DNA of 64,000 nt. Origin: Phorcus lineatus (lineage: Eukaryota > Mollusca > Gastropoda > Trochida > Trochidae). Below the pieces are notes generated by a model. The model had not been told where the DNA came from, ran no database searches, and saw nothing but the letters and a program-made list of their open reading frames with translations. The translations under genes were made by a program, and so were the position numbers. The stretch spans positions 36,739,082 to 36,803,081 of the forward strand of contig OV121090.1 of the NCBI GenBank assembly GCA_921293015.1, in the 5' to 3' direction. Positions within the stretch are counted from its first letter, which is position 1; each line of letters begins with the position of its first letter. Below, piece by piece: positions 23,816 through 35,926 of this stretch.

Positions 23816-26800
23816 CCTTCCTATTTTTTGTGAAATCATCTTCAGTTTTTAACAATCTTTCTAAAACTTTATAGATGCTTTTGATATATGTCGATGAAAA
23901 ACGTTTTCTTAATAGTGATTTTTCTTTGGAGTTTTTTACTTTGCTGAGAGTGGCGGATATGCCTATGGTATTCATGAGTGGCCCGCCCATCATACGTTAG
24001 GTTTGTTCTGATGATGTTTTCTCGAGAACTGTCCCTTGAGTTTTAAAGTCGATTATTGCCCTTTCAGACTGACTGTACATGTCTTAAACCCCCGATAACA
24101 ACTTATCGTGGGTGTTCTTGTCCGTATTTTATAGGCAAGAGAGATTTTTTCCAAATCTTTTTATTCAATTCATTTCCATAATAGGCAAGAGAGTTTATTT
24201 TATGAAAAACAAAGCCCGAATGCATCAAAAGTTCTGGATGCATTAAAAGTGCTACGGCGTGTATGTGTGCTCCCAAATCCGCACTAAGGAGGTACTCACC
24301 ATATACGGATACTGACATTTTGCCCACAGTTTTGCATAAAGACGGCACGCACTTGCAAGTACGGCTCTTTGGGACAAATGCTAAACGTATCCTCTCCTCC
24401 CAGACACACGGATTCCTGGACTCATGATGCTTTTCAAAATTTCATGTCGCTCTTACGAAATGTTATAAATTCATGGCCCTTCAGAGGTCTAAAAGAGCTT
24501 AAATCCTGTGCAACGACTTTCGACAATGTGATTATAAATTGCAGTTGTATGATCCTATGGTGCTCTCTAAGAGCTACAGGGGTTGCACGAGAAAGAAAAG
24601 GCCTACGGCATCTACTACATATTTTTCTCAAGCAGCACAAGGTCTTATTCTTGTGTCCAGACTCCTTGCCTAATGATGATTGTAATTTATAGATTGTTTT
24701 ACCCTGTGGCCCCTTATAAGGGTCACATGGAATACGCTTATAAACTATTCATGTCATCTTTATTTCAGAAGCAAAAGTCCTTGAACGCTGCAGCTGTCAT
24801 CTTTTATATAAACTCCAAACGGTGATGTTCATTTGCTAATTTGATGATTCTGTGGTTCCATATGGCAAGAAATCTGAAGTCGTGTGCAGATTGTATAAAT
24901 TTGGTTAAGATGGGCCAAATAGGACAAATATTTATGGATGGCAACTTCTTTATTTTAAGATTTGCCACGTTTCGATACAGATTCTTGTATCGTTGTCAGG
25001 CAGTAGTACGTTGTACGTTGCGCCACGCTCAAAAATTTGCATCTTCTATTTCTTAGATTTGGCAAACCTCTGGCCCTAAAAAAAGGTCACAATGCATGTG
25101 CCATGACTGTAAACCTTTTTCATTTTCTGCTTAAACAAAAGGCTTGGAAAGCTGGAATCTCTTGTCCTTACTCCTTTGCTGATTGGGATTATCATCCCAT
25201 TGACATCAATAAATCTCTGTCCTTTGGCAAATGCACATGTCATGTGCACAGACCGTTTGGCAAATGGGAGTTATTATCATTTTGGTGTCATTTATCATTT
25301 TTTGTTTCAGCAAATGCAGTATATTGTCCAATGAGATAATTTGCAAAACAGTAATTTGATCGATCGTACCTTCAATTGGTCTATTGGCAATCAGGTTATC
25401 TAAAATATTGTCTGTACAGATGAGATTATTTGAGTCGATATAACTACTGTTTCTTGACAAAGGTCACTGATAATATATGGGAAGATGTATATATTAAGAC
25501 AACTGATAAATAATTGCGCCTCAAAAGAGAACATTAAATATGTAAAGGTATTTCATTAAAATATTGATTTTATAACTTTGCTTATTTAACCTTTGATTAG
25601 TGAATTTAAATGTTTTAGAGTCGAAATTCACAAACAAAAAAGTTATTTCTTATGTTTAGATTGTATTGATGCAACTTTTTTAATCGAAGTTATCTAACAT
25701 GTTTCTTTCCGGCTTGAAATTTAAAAATCAGTATGTTCGGAGCTTGAATTAAAAGCGTTAATGAGCTATTGATCGCCTGTAGCGGGAAGAACCAGAGGGA
25801 AGGAACTCGTCTATGGATCAAAGTTACACTTTTTCCATTTTCCTTATTACCGAAGAGTTTCAAGTGTTTGAAACCTGGGCGACTTTGGATCCTTGTTAAA
25901 AAAATATGTTGTCTATCATGTGAAAAATATATTCAGATATAACATTTGCAGGGTCATGGTAAGTATATAAATGGAGTCCTTTTGATTTTGCAAGGGTTCT
26001 GATCTTTATAGGACCTTCGTATGGTGGACATTACAGAGATTATGTTATTACATCATCAAAAAAAAAAAGATTGAAGATGAATCGTTTGCATATCAGTTCT
26101 TTAACGTTTGTGTAAAACCGGTTGGAAATGAACTGTAAAACTGATACCTTTTTGGCCGCGCATGTGTACTAATCTTCAATAGTGGAGGTTATCTTAGTTG
26201 ATGGTCGATGTGTTCCTATAAACCTGTACATTTTTAATATTTGATTGGAGTTAACGATGGGAGACATTTATATTCCTTAAAGTGGTTTCACTTTCACATT
26301 ATTGTACCCGTGGCTGTTTTATTCAAGTCAATTAGTCATTTCTTAAAAAACAATCCAGAGGGCCATAAAATATCATTTCTAATTTCTGGGAAAAGGTTTG
26401 TTTTCTACACAATGCATGTTGATTGATACATAGATATTATAATATGAAAAATTTCATGCCATATCCTATATCAGCCCGAGACAACAATATCAGCTCGAGG
26501 GCCTATTGGTGAAAGGTCTATCGGACATGCAAAATCTCTGTATTTATAAGCAAGTATAAAAGTTAGTATCATAATGATTGCAATTGTATCTGTGATTATT
26601 TATCTGTTGCGCAGCTTTGGGTCCAAGAAGTCGTATTATTTGACCTAGTTCATTTACACAATGTGTAAAAACAATGTGATTAGCTCATTTTGCAATCGAA
26701 CATGACCTTAATAACTGAAATCAGCAGGAGATTAGTACTGTCATTATAAATATCTGGTTATGACTTAATAATAATATATTACTGTCAAACGTACGCAATT

Positions 26801-27125
26801 TTCACAGTTCATGGATTTGGGTTTGATCTTGATCCTTACAATGGCCATTTTAAGTACCTAACTTAACAAATATGATGTGCTCAACGTTTGTATTCATGAG
26901 ACATCACAAGCGCAATTTCCTTCTTGCTGAACATCAAACCAAGCAGAATAAAACGGTATTTAGGCCTTTGATTTATTGCTAGCACGTCTATAATGTAATT
27001 AACCTTATGAGAGGGTGATGAATTGCTCTGTGTACCCTAGGTTAGTCATGATTCTGTATTAACTAAATCTTGACTAGTTCCCGGAAACAGAAAACGGAAA
27101 TACATAAGATATAATTAGGTAAAAG
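23816..27125. other. Long stretch without recognisable gene
   Basis: A GGCAAGAGAG motif is duplicated at 24134 and 24184. Two weakly similar blocks at 24700-24760 and 25070-25125 both read GGCCC followed by AAGGTCACA-like sequence, suggesting a diverged duplication. Open frames of 80-107 codons around 24369-25339 show no domain. Confidence 0.4.

Positions 27126-27128
<3 letters not shown>

Positions 27129-27215
<87 letters not shown>
27129..27215. repeat. (AT)n microsatellite at the 3' side of PLE copy 2
   Basis: About 87 bp of alternating AT, lying beyond the hammerhead motif of the second PLE remnant in the same order as at 5635-5842. Confidence 0.9.
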
Positions 27216-27216
<1 letters not shown>

Positions 27217-27230
27217 CAAAAGTCTGGAAA

Positions 27231-27287
27231 TGATTTCAATCCCCGACCGGTTTCACACTATTCAGTGATCATCATGGGGTCTTTATG
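27231..27287 (-). ncRNA. Degenerate hammerhead ribozyme motif (PLE copy 2)
   Basis: On the minus strand the layout is ATGATGA (core, first base C changed to A), stem II CACT/AGTG with a GAAT loop, GAAA, minimal stem III ending in GGTC, then GGGG pairing with CCCC before the core as stem I. GAAACCGGTCGGGG is the 3' part. The altered first core base and a weak junction of stem II suggest that this copy is no longer active. Confidence 0.55.
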
Positions 27288-27425
27288 ACGTTGCCATGCT
27301 ATGACGTCACAGAACAAGGGGCGCATAACTCATGACAATCGATGCGTACCCACAGATTGGTGACGTCATTACTTTACATCAATCACATATATAATACTAA
27401 CAGCAATTTTTAGCTATGGACATAG

Positions 27426-27745
27426 TTAGGTGACATTAATTGCATTTAATTGTGGCTTGAAAAGTTTAATGAAATAATGTTCTTTCAGATTTCTCTTTTC
27501 ATCGCTGTTTGACATGACTTTATAGAAGGGGAATATTTTAAAATTATCCCCGGCGCATCTTTCTATATGTCCACAGTGGAATGTAGCGGCAGGACGGGGT
27601 ACCTGATTTGCTGCTTATGGACCCTCACTCTTGATCTAAGTGTGTCCCCCGTATGTCCTTTGTAATCTTCGCCACAACCACCGCATTTGATAAAATTTGA
27701 TATACAGCGTCCTTTCTAAGCAAATAATTGCAGTTTTGCAAAGTC
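27426..27745 (-). pseudogene. Penelope-like element: GIY-YIG-type endonuclease and C-terminus
   Basis: Minus-strand pieces read FIKCGGCGEDYKGHTGD (starting about 27697), then LRSRVRVHKQQI. This matches the zinc-knuckle plus GIY-YIG-like nuclease block of PLE polyproteins (CxxC, then YxGxTG, then LRxRxxxH). After a stop and a frameshift the frame resumes with KIFPFYKVMSNSDEKRN, then LKEHYFIKLFKPQLN, and ends at TAA 27428-27426. The nuclease would nick target DNA for reverse transcription. The expected YIG is YKG here. Reverse transcriptase is missing, so this is a dead 3' fragment. It shares the FPFYK motif, downstream hammerhead and (AT)n layout with the 6-kb copy, but sequence divergence suggests a different subfamily. 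Confidence 0.7.
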
Positions 27746-27953
27746 CGGGTTTAGTAGCCCTTTGAGAAGTTACGTCTATGATAAGTCATCCAAAACGATA
27801 AGTATTTGACATTATTGAGATTGTGTGATTAAATCACCTTCGTATACATATTATGTTATCTTCGATTCAAAATTTCCTCCTTTATATATAACGTTTTATT
27901 TGCCTTCCAAGAATTATGTTGACTAGTTAAATTGTTTTCAAAAAATTATCGAG

Positions 27954-28200
27954 GGCGGGATAGCCAAGTGGTTAGCGCGTTGGGCATCGTATCAAGAGGT
28001 CTGTCGTTCAAATCTCGCAAAGGACTCGGTAACTTTGTCTGCAATAGAGAACACGCAGTAAGGTTTTCGTGCAATGCTACGCTGCATGATAGTTCAGTAC
28101 CACCCACAGTTCCAGCCGATACCCGCAGGATTCACCGCAATGCATAACCACAATTGTGTTGTGGGCCTTCTCCCTGCAATATTTCTAGCATCCGCGATAT
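27954..28200 (+). repeat. tRNA-derived SINE
   Basis: A perfect A box (TAGCCAAGTGG, 27961-27971) and a B-box-like CGTTCAAATCT (28005-28015) form a tRNA-like head preceded by GGCGGGA. A body of about 170 bp follows, containing a TGTTGTGGGCC segment and CTCCCTGCAATATTTCTAGC near the end. No intact acceptor stem is seen. The head differs from the 5-kb SINE, so it is another family. Confidence 0.65.
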
Positions 28201-29285
28201 AAGTTAAATACTCTTGGAATCCAAAGTCACCCCGCCTCATAACTGTCAAACTAATGTAATCACACTAAATATCATCAATTGTATGTTTCTTGTGTATTAC
28301 ATAAAACGATAATATTGTTTAATTCTTATCAGTTGTCTGATATAATGTTGTTAAGAACTAGTTGGTGAGTCCCTTGGCAGTGAAATCCCTGAATATATCA
28401 CGGATTCCTTCCTTTAATTAATACTTAATTTGGCAGAATTGAATGAAATCAGTCAATGCTTTTAGATGGGTCTATATTTTGCTACATTGCAATAAACCTT
28501 TCTTTACAGTTTCCTACAAATATTACCAATCAGTCTACTTAACTAAGAACATGTCGCAGAGAGATACGTTATTCAAATGAATATAAATGCTTTTATTTGT
28601 AAGTGACAGACATTTGCCGAGTTTTCTAGCATTAAAAATTTGCTTGTAATGATAATGCCAACACTTGTCAATTTATTTATATCACATAACACAAAATTAA
28701 TGGCAATTCATCTCTATAAACTGGGGTCTACTAGGAACGATTAGTATACATTCAGTGGCCCCTATTACACGTTATTTGACATAAAACTAGTTATTCTTCC
28801 TGTTTATCTGTTCTCAAAATTAGTTTAAATTTGAGCCGATAAAACAATTGCGCAATAACATGTTAAAGAATCTAAACGTTGAAATATATCTTAAAGATTT
28901 CCCTCGGTGATCCGTGCATTAGGTTGTATGAGCTTTTTATCAAGACATCCAATTCTTTTTCACAATAATTGAATTTCGTAAGGAGAAAGACGCAAGATTT
29001 GATTCGATAAAATAAAGATTGAAAGAAAAAGATGAACTGGGTTTTTTTTTCAAAAGTTTTCTCCAGTTTCTCTTATGGATGGATATTAAATCAGTATATT
29101 GGGAGTTCAAACTAAATGCGTAAAGCTATAACAATAAAAGCATTTCGATATGTGTTTTAAACTTGCTATTATAAAGTCCACGTCCCAAATTTATTTGTCA
29201 TGAATGAAGCTAATAACTTAGCAATGTTACTCCTTTCATACACTTTGACCATTTACAAGTATGTTGTCTGTTCGCTAGAGCAAGG
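28201..29285. other. Nothing recognised
   Basis: AT-rich intergenic DNA, no supported feature. Confidence 0.5.
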
Positions 29286-29289
29286 CCTT

Positions 29290-29745
29290 CTTCAACGATA
29301 TGTTGTAACCTTCCGATGCTTTCTGATTGGACTACTAAGTTCAGGTACAGTACAGCTGTTGAGCTGGCGCTTAACAAGTAAGCCAGTTGTTAAACCGGGC
29401 AATGGTGTCCGAAGTTGGCTTGATAACAGCATTATCCCATTCTGCTTTAGAACATGTCTGGAAAGACCTTTTGTCCCTCCTCTATCAAAATCAACACATT
29501 TGTAAAGCATCTGAAACTGATTTTATAAATCACTTTATCTTCGGCGCTTTAGTGGGCCATTTGCTTCTCTTCAGATTGAATGAACAAGGATGTGAATAAA
29601 GAAAACGCCAAAAAGTGAATTAGATTGCCAATACGATTCAAATTACAGATTAAAATTCTCACAATTCTTGCAAATTCTCTTTTCTTGAAGTACATAGTAA
29701 ACAACAATAGTCAAGTCTGTAACGAAATTAACTTCAACCATGCAA
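29290..29745 (+). repeat. Dispersed repeat R1, copy 2
   Basis: Colinear with 11638-12200 (landmarks are listed at that copy). A CTTTCTGATTGGACTA segment just before it also matches 10428-10445, so the family extends at least 30 bp further 5'. A plus frame of 101 codons here has no domain. Confidence 0.6.
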
Positions 29746-30615
29746 AAATGCCTGTCACCAAAATGAAAAATTTTCACATATATATCCTCCTAACTTCAAA
29801 ATCAAAATCAAATTAAATGTCATTTTGATATGAGAAGCTAAAAGTTGAATGTCATAATTTTTTATCATTCTCGTATTTATGACTCGGATGTTTACTAAAA
29901 GGACCAACGGAACATAAGAGCTGCTCCAATATGAGGTTTAATCATTTAGGATGGAATCACGTACTGCCCAAAAAGGTACTAGACTTCTCTTTAGCTGACA
30001 CGTTTGTCCCTCAGTTAAGGAACTAACAATGTTTAAACCTCACAAATAAATGTTTTGCATTGGGCGGAAAGTGCAAAAGGTATCTTGAAATGAACAGAAG
30101 GATATCAGGTGACTTTGTGGGAAATTTATGCGAAAATGATACCTTTATCAGACTATGTAAAATGGCTCCATGGCAAGTGTTATAATTCTGTGATGTTGAT
30201 GGATAATATAATTGTATCACGATGTTAATCTGTGAAATAGCCTACTATAAAATAAAATAAAACTAGAATAAAAGTGTCAAGTTTAAGATTTATTCAATTC
30301 CTGTTGCGTTAACAAACCACACGAATATAAAATTAAACTCAATTCTTTTGTTTCATTTAAAGGTACCTTTAGGTAAATCGGCCTTCAATTCTCCTCGTGC
30401 CTCCACTTGTCAATTAACACTAAATGAAACATCGTGGTAAGTTGTATTTGACACCCAGGCCAATATCCTAAAGGGCCACATAGTCAGAATCTCGCCGCTT
30501 CCTACGTGCTAATTAACATACAAAACTAAAGCCCAATATATATACTGCTTGTCAAACGAGAAAGAAAAAGATCCTTTTCATTTGAAGATTTGTTGACATT
30601 TTAAATATTAATTTA
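29746..30615. other. Nothing recognised
   Basis: AT-rich intergenic DNA, no supported feature. Confidence 0.5.
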
Positions 30616-30619
30616 ATGG

Positions 30620-30686
30620 CTTGAAAGAGACCAGGGTATTAGGAAGGAGCGAGAGCGGATTCATATGCGCTGATTTAGCAAGATGT
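30620..30686 (+). repeat. Dispersed repeat R4, plus-strand copy
   Basis: Reads CTTGAAAGAGA, AGGGTATTAGGAAGGAGC, then a CGCTGATTTAGCAAGATG block. 63311-63381 has the same order, and 23760-23815 carries an inverted piece. It lies directly before R2. Confidence 0.7.
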
Positions 30687-30689
30687 TCA

Positions 30690-31110
30690 AAAGACATCAG
30701 CACACAGTTTCATTAGGATTTATTTATGTCAATACTGGTAAAGTAATAAATTTCGATTGAAAATTGATAATTCTTGACACATGACACAAATGTCCATTAA
30801 TGACAAAGAAACTGCGTAGAGAAAGTTAATTTCTACTCTTTCTTCACGAAAACTCTTTCTTTGAAAAAATCAACATCGAAAAAATAATCATTTAATTTTC
30901 TTGCTCAGAGATTCAGTCCACTAGGGTATATGTTATTTATCCATATATAACAGCAACATAAAAGTCTTGTTAATCATTTACAATTTCAACACTCCAATAG
31001 ATGTTGGAATTTTATCTTATGGAATGAAAAAGTTTTTCGATTTGGACTTGATGGAATTTATCATTTAAAGAACAGCCTATCTGCAATATTCTAGATTTTG
31101 TAAAAGCAAA
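30690..31110 (+). repeat. Dispersed repeat R2, copy 2
   Basis: Colinear with 16056-16500 on the same strand. Its position immediately after R4 suggests that R4 and R2 may be parts of one longer unit. Confidence 0.55.
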
Positions 31111-31785
31111 GACAACATATTTCTAGAATGACCTTTTCTGACCGATGAAACTGTCTGTCAAGGTAACAATTTGTTGTTAAAATACATTTAATGAGGTCCT
31201 CAAAGCCTAAATGGTATAAAACCTATTCCTTATCTTAAAAAAAATATGCCATTAAATATAAAGGTGTACCAAGAAAAAAGATTATCTTTTTTGTTAAAAT
31301 TCCCATGGAGAAAAAAACGATACATGTTTTTTTACGGATTGGAAACCGATTCTTTACTTGCAAATTGATACACTTCTGCAGGGTGTTTTTAAAAAAACGA
31401 CTGATACTTATTAGGTGTAAGATGCGAAGTATTATCTGGGACAGCCTCATAGACGAATTATAAATCTGAATAATAATCATCCTTGAAATACTTATACACA
31501 ATTGAACTAAATGAGATATGGTGAAACAGAAGTTGTTTAGAATAAGTTTGTCAATGACAACAAACAAAAGTTAAGAAATACTTCTTCAGAAGTATCACTA
31601 GTAAAGAAATGTCTGTTTGAACGACTACATGTTATTTATATTTCAAATACATTTAAATTATTTGATGGGAGAAAAAACTAAAAAACGAAAAGTAATACAT
31701 AATTGAGTTTTAGGAATTAAATGCATATTTCAGTTACCCCATTCCTTGAAAATAAAAGACTATCTGAGTTTTAAGTTCATTTTTT
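31111..31785. other. AT-rich DNA, weak R2-like continuation
   Basis: 31430-31560 shares blocks with 18890-19065, extending the R2-type similarity. A 110-codon minus frame (31235-31567) has no domain and looks like chance. Confidence 0.4.
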
Positions 31786-31789
31786 TCAG

Positions 31790-31922
31790 GTGGTGGCCCA
31801 AGTACTGCTCCACTATCAGCTGTTGCATCAACAGTGGAATCCACCCTGGGAGAGTCAAATGTCTCAATAAGCGGGGTTGTTGATGGCATGGATTCAACCA
31901 TGTTACAGTTTATCAATATAAG
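31790..31922 (+). CDS. Candidate single coding exon, Ser/Thr-rich, host gene unknown
   Basis: A pyrimidine-rich acceptor (TCATTTTTTTCAG, ending 31789) and a donor (AG|GTAATT, 31921-31928) bracket 133 bp that is open in the frame starting at the third base. The reading starts GGPSTAPLSAVASTVESTL and continues to MDSTMLQFINIR. The peptide is rich in Ser, Thr and small residues, like a mucin-type linker or extracellular stalk. Base composition is clearly less AT-rich than the flanks, as expected for an exon. The upstream intron would be phase 1 and the downstream intron phase 2. I recognise no family and found no convincing partner exon, so the gene is unknown. If real, the Harbinger element 380 bp downstream sits in its intron. 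Confidence 0.35.
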
Positions 31923-32298
31923 GTAATTCGATATCACACAAATCTTTCAAATCATTATATTAAATCATGTCTTGTAATACAAATGTCAGGATATAATAAA
32001 TTTAATATTAATAATATAATAATATGATAACTTATGTTTAATCTATCACTGTTAGAATTTTAAAATAGTATTACATATTGTGTTGCATAAATAATAACTT
32101 GTGCTATCTATTAACATGGTGTTATAATTGTTAAGATTAATGTCACAAACTCACATTGTTAGTGGCACAGTTGCTAAGTTGAATGTCCTTCTTTCAAGTG
32201 ACCATCATGATATCAAGTTATATTTTGCAATTTAAATCTATTGAATTCAATAAGTAATAAGTGAAATACTCCTTTTTTATGAAACCTGTTAATGCTAA

Positions 32299-32336
32299 GG
32301 GTGTCTAAAGCCCCTTATACATGCACCCGTTTACTT
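32299..32336 (+). repeat. Left TIR of the Harbinger element
   Basis: Matches the complement of 38972-39007 at about 30 of 36 positions, including AAGCCCCTTATACATGC at 32308-32324. Confidence 0.8.
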
Positions 32337-32364
32337 ATGGGAGTATATTTACTTGTGGAGTATA

Positions 32365-32462
32365 TATGTATCATCCCAACTTGGGATCGCGTCCCATCTT
32401 AAGATGGGACGCGTCCCAACTTGGAATTCCAAGTTGGGACGTCCGATCTTGAGATGGGACGG
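32365..32462. repeat. Left palindrome cluster (inverted partner at 35703-35806)
   Basis: Three palindromes in a row: GTCCCATCTTAAGATGGGAC (32391-32410, perfect), a perfect 28-bp palindrome at 32413-32440 centred on GGAATTCC, and an imperfect 20-mer at 32441-32460. A near-palindromic ATCCCAACTTGGGAT precedes them. The whole block recurs inverted at 35703-35806, including TATATGTATCATCCC. Confidence 0.9.
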
Positions 32463-33587
32463 CAGATACTTTAACATGTTTATAATATCCTTATTCTAAT
32501 GTTGAATTTAGTAATAACATGATAACTTGTATCATTTAGATAAGCGCTTCAAGGACATGGAAAGATATTTTGATTTTATGTTGATTTTCATGACTTATTG
32601 GCTAAATATATATCTCATCGCATGCGAGTCTTTCATCATAGCCCAATACGATTTCAAAAGTAATTCTTACACAAAGTCTTATAAATTATTTCATTATATT
32701 CTTAAATATTTTTAATTATGAAAGCATGTTAAGCAAATAAAAAAAGAATTTATATTCAATTATACACTCAAAACCTACTCTAAGTGAATACCAAGAATGC
32801 TAATCTAATGCCTTGTAATTAGTTCAATTTCTGACACATAAACCGTTTCGTTAAGCAAGATTCCAATGTACTTATTGTGTTTGATAGTCGAATCTAAAAG
32901 TGTATGTATGTATGTAACATAATTCACAAACACTAACCTATAAGTGGTGTTCCGTCAATGCTTATAAGATGTCCAGTAAATAAATCCAGTTATGTTTCAT
33001 CATATTTCCGATCGAACCTGATCTGATCAGTGACGTGATGCAAATGGCAAACATACCTGCTTTGTAGTTCAGAGATGGGCGTGGGTTGGGTGGAGGGGGG
33101 ATGTCCGAAAGAAGGGATTTTGGTAAACATCCGGTTCGGTTATGACACGAATACCTGTGTGTCACCTTCCAATTAGTGACAAGAATGGGTACCAATTGTA
33201 CATGAGCATGCTTGTAACACTACAAAGGTACACGCCGAGCGTTTGTTGTTTTAATCAATGATCATCATTCATTTTTATCAAGGCATTTGCCCCTATCGGC
33301 AATATCTCTGATAGGTGGAAGCAGACGTGATCACACGCTAACCAAAAACGACAACAAATGTTATGTTTAGTGTTATTGTATTGTTATTCGATGAAAGTTG
33401 TTTTGCCACACTAAATATATTCAAAATATATTTTTTTTCATTAACAGAACGATTATCATCTCAAGTAACCAAAATGAAATCTAACATCATCCATTGATTA
33501 ATTATGGGGAAATAGCACGCTTTTCAATAGATTTTTAAAAAAATTGATAACTTAGTTTCCAAGATTTGCAAAAGAAGATTTTGGTTT

Positions 33588-33665
33588 AAACATATTTTTT
33601 TCATTTCATTAAAAAGAAATTAGATTTGGAGGCAAGCTGGAAGCTTATATTAATGCCGCTCCAAT
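33588..33665 (-). repeat. LINE 3'-UTR fragment (same family as 48348-53431)
   Basis: On the minus strand it reads GGAGCGGC, then ATATAAGCT, AGCTTG and AAATATGTTTAAA, in the order seen at the 3' end of the full-length LINE (48348-48440). No coding part is retained. Confidence 0.6.
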
Positions 33666-34489
33666 AAAAATTATATTTTGAAACCATCCAACATACAACA
33701 CAGAGTCAAACAAATACGATGTACAGTTGCAGCACAATACGTTAATTAAGATATTCAATAATGCAAAGGCAATTTCTTTATGCTAATTTAGAAATGCAAT
33801 ATTTCAACTCATTTCTTATCAATACTACAAGAAGATTATAAACGGAGTTTGTTCACTGAAAAACTTTGTTTACCTTTACTAGATTTTATGACACAAACCC
33901 TTGTTGAGAAAAATTATTCTACTGTTTTCTACACTGCCCGAGGTAACATATGATTTTGATCAGTATTAAAAGGTTGCTTTTTTATATGTACAAGCGTCTA
34001 ACTAGGCTTGTTAGAAGCGTTGAATTGAGAGAATTGTTGTGTGTTCTTACTACTAATACGTTAATCAACTGATCCGTACATAAGTCAAATAAGATGAGTA
34101 GGTGAGGGGGAAGAATTACATTTCAGTGTAATATTGTTATTTTAAAGCTGAAAGTTTACTTAACTAATCGTTTTGTTATCTTTAAATATGCTACTTAACA
34201 TGTCCACCCGAAAAAAGGCATTAGGTTTTAAATACACATCAATGAAGTTTTATTGATATACTAAGACTTATCGAGTTATTTTGTGCTCACATACATATAC
34301 TAGTGTAATATCCTCAGAGGACTAAGTGATTCTTATTGTTATTGCTTGTACAAATCTGATATAGAAACTTTCATTTCTTATACAAATTTGATATTAAAAC
34401 TGTCATTGCTTATAGTAAAATGTTCGATATTTCATTGTATGAAAATATGCAATATGTGTAATCATATATTGGTTAGTAAGTATATTTCT

Positions 34490-34880
34490 ATGATTTAAAC
34501 TGTATTGTATTTCAATAAAACATGTGTTACACAAAATTCAGAATTTATATACAAAAAGAAAAAAGGATTAGCAAACAGGAGCAAATGCTTATATCAATTC
34601 TTTTCATGAACCAAACATAAAACTATTTAGATATCAAGTACATTGGTGGAAATATACATTTGCAATTATTCTCACTAAACTCAAATTTATATTATGCTTT
34701 GTCTACCTTACATTTTTTGTACAAATTTTAGGAAAGAGCTTAAAAAAATCGATTGGTATCGTTTATGAAATGATAAATATATATTATTAGGAATTCGTTA
34801 ACACTCTGTGACAAAGATTTGTCGCCGTTAAGATAGATTTTAGTATATTGTTATGAGTTACGAGGGAATATTCAAACCCT
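34490..34880 (+). repeat. Dispersed repeat X, copy 1
   Basis: Colinear with 58144-58890 apart from a LINE insertion there: GGATTAGCAAACAGG, GCAAATGCTTATAT, ATATCARGTACATTGGTG, TGCAATTATTC, then ATTAGGRATTCGTTARCACT and TTTGTCGCCG. It begins with TTTAAAC, like the LINE 3' ends, so its left part may derive from an inverted LINE tail. Confidence 0.7.
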
Positions 34881-35702
34881 AAGGTTGGCACTATTTGGAA
34901 ATATCTAAAATGTTGGGGAACCAGACTTCGATAATAGGAACTTATAATTATCTTTACATTTGATACAATCAACCAAGTCGCCAAGTAGATAAACAAGATA
35001 GTACTTTGTTAAAACAACATGGGGTTTTGGTGTCTCCATATGTTGTTTTAGCCTAACAGTTCCTACGGTGGGCAAATTGGTGTCAAATCATCCGTTCTCT
35101 GTCACGCCAAGCTGACACATTAACATATTCAGTTTAGTCAGTGCTGCATTGTAACGATGGAGATCTAGAGTACCTTAATTTCAGTTTATAGGAGGTTTTT
35201 GCATGGATTATTCATTTCTCTGTATCAGGTACGTTTTTTAATGATATGTTTTTGAAAAAGCAATGTATCACTAGTATTGTAAAACTTGGATCTGTATTAG
35301 AATAACTTCATATCTGTGATTGTTAATAGTTTATACCACCTTTTTGTAAAGAAACTAAGATACAAAGATGTCTCTGTGATGTCAGATGTTCGATCTACGC
35401 ATGTATTGTTCGTTTGAAAAATGCTGAAAACTACTATCTAAATATAAATCTATACATTGATCTGATTATGTTATGTCTCTTAACAAATGTGATTCAATCA
35501 GTAATCAAATGTGACTTTAAATAAATGTTTGAGTAGTGTTGAATCGTTCGTACTCGATAACATATGAAACCGAGTGAAAAAGTGAAGTAAATCAAATTTC
35601 CTTCTTAGGTGTGAAAAGAATATAACAAAACTATCTAAAAACATGTTTTACTGACACAAATTATTACAAAATATGAATATTATTAACATGTTTTAGTACC
35701 CC

Positions 35703-35806
35703 CCGTCCCATCTTAAGATGGGACGTCCCAACTTGGAATCCCAAGTTGGGACGCGTCCCATCTTAAGATGGGGCGGATCCGCAGTTGGGATGATACATAT
35801 ATACTT
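35703..35806. repeat. Right palindrome cluster
   Basis: Holds GTCCCATCTTAAGATGGGAC (35705-35724), a 28-bp near-palindrome (35725-35752) and a further CCCATCTTAAGATGGG (35758-35773). It ends in GGGATGATACATATA, the inverse of the left cluster start. Confidence 0.9.
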
Positions 35807-35926
35807 ACGGGAGTAAAAGTATCTTTACTTTGCGTTCACATGGGATTTTAACCAATGGGAGTATTTCTTAAATTTGCATATAATTCAGACACTTGATAAC
35901 TGAAAATAAAACTGATATGACCACAT

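Larger units (their letters stand above)
32463..35702. other. Non-coding left half of the Harbinger element
   Basis: Apart from the LINE fragment and repeat X, this 3.2 kb shows no gene. Frames such as 32962-33195 (minus) lack domains. Flanking inverted palindrome clusters raise the possibility that it is a nested element of its own. Confidence 0.45.

Noticed and set aside
27954-28027. Functional tRNA gene
   Set aside because: A and B boxes are present but stems do not close and a SINE body follows.
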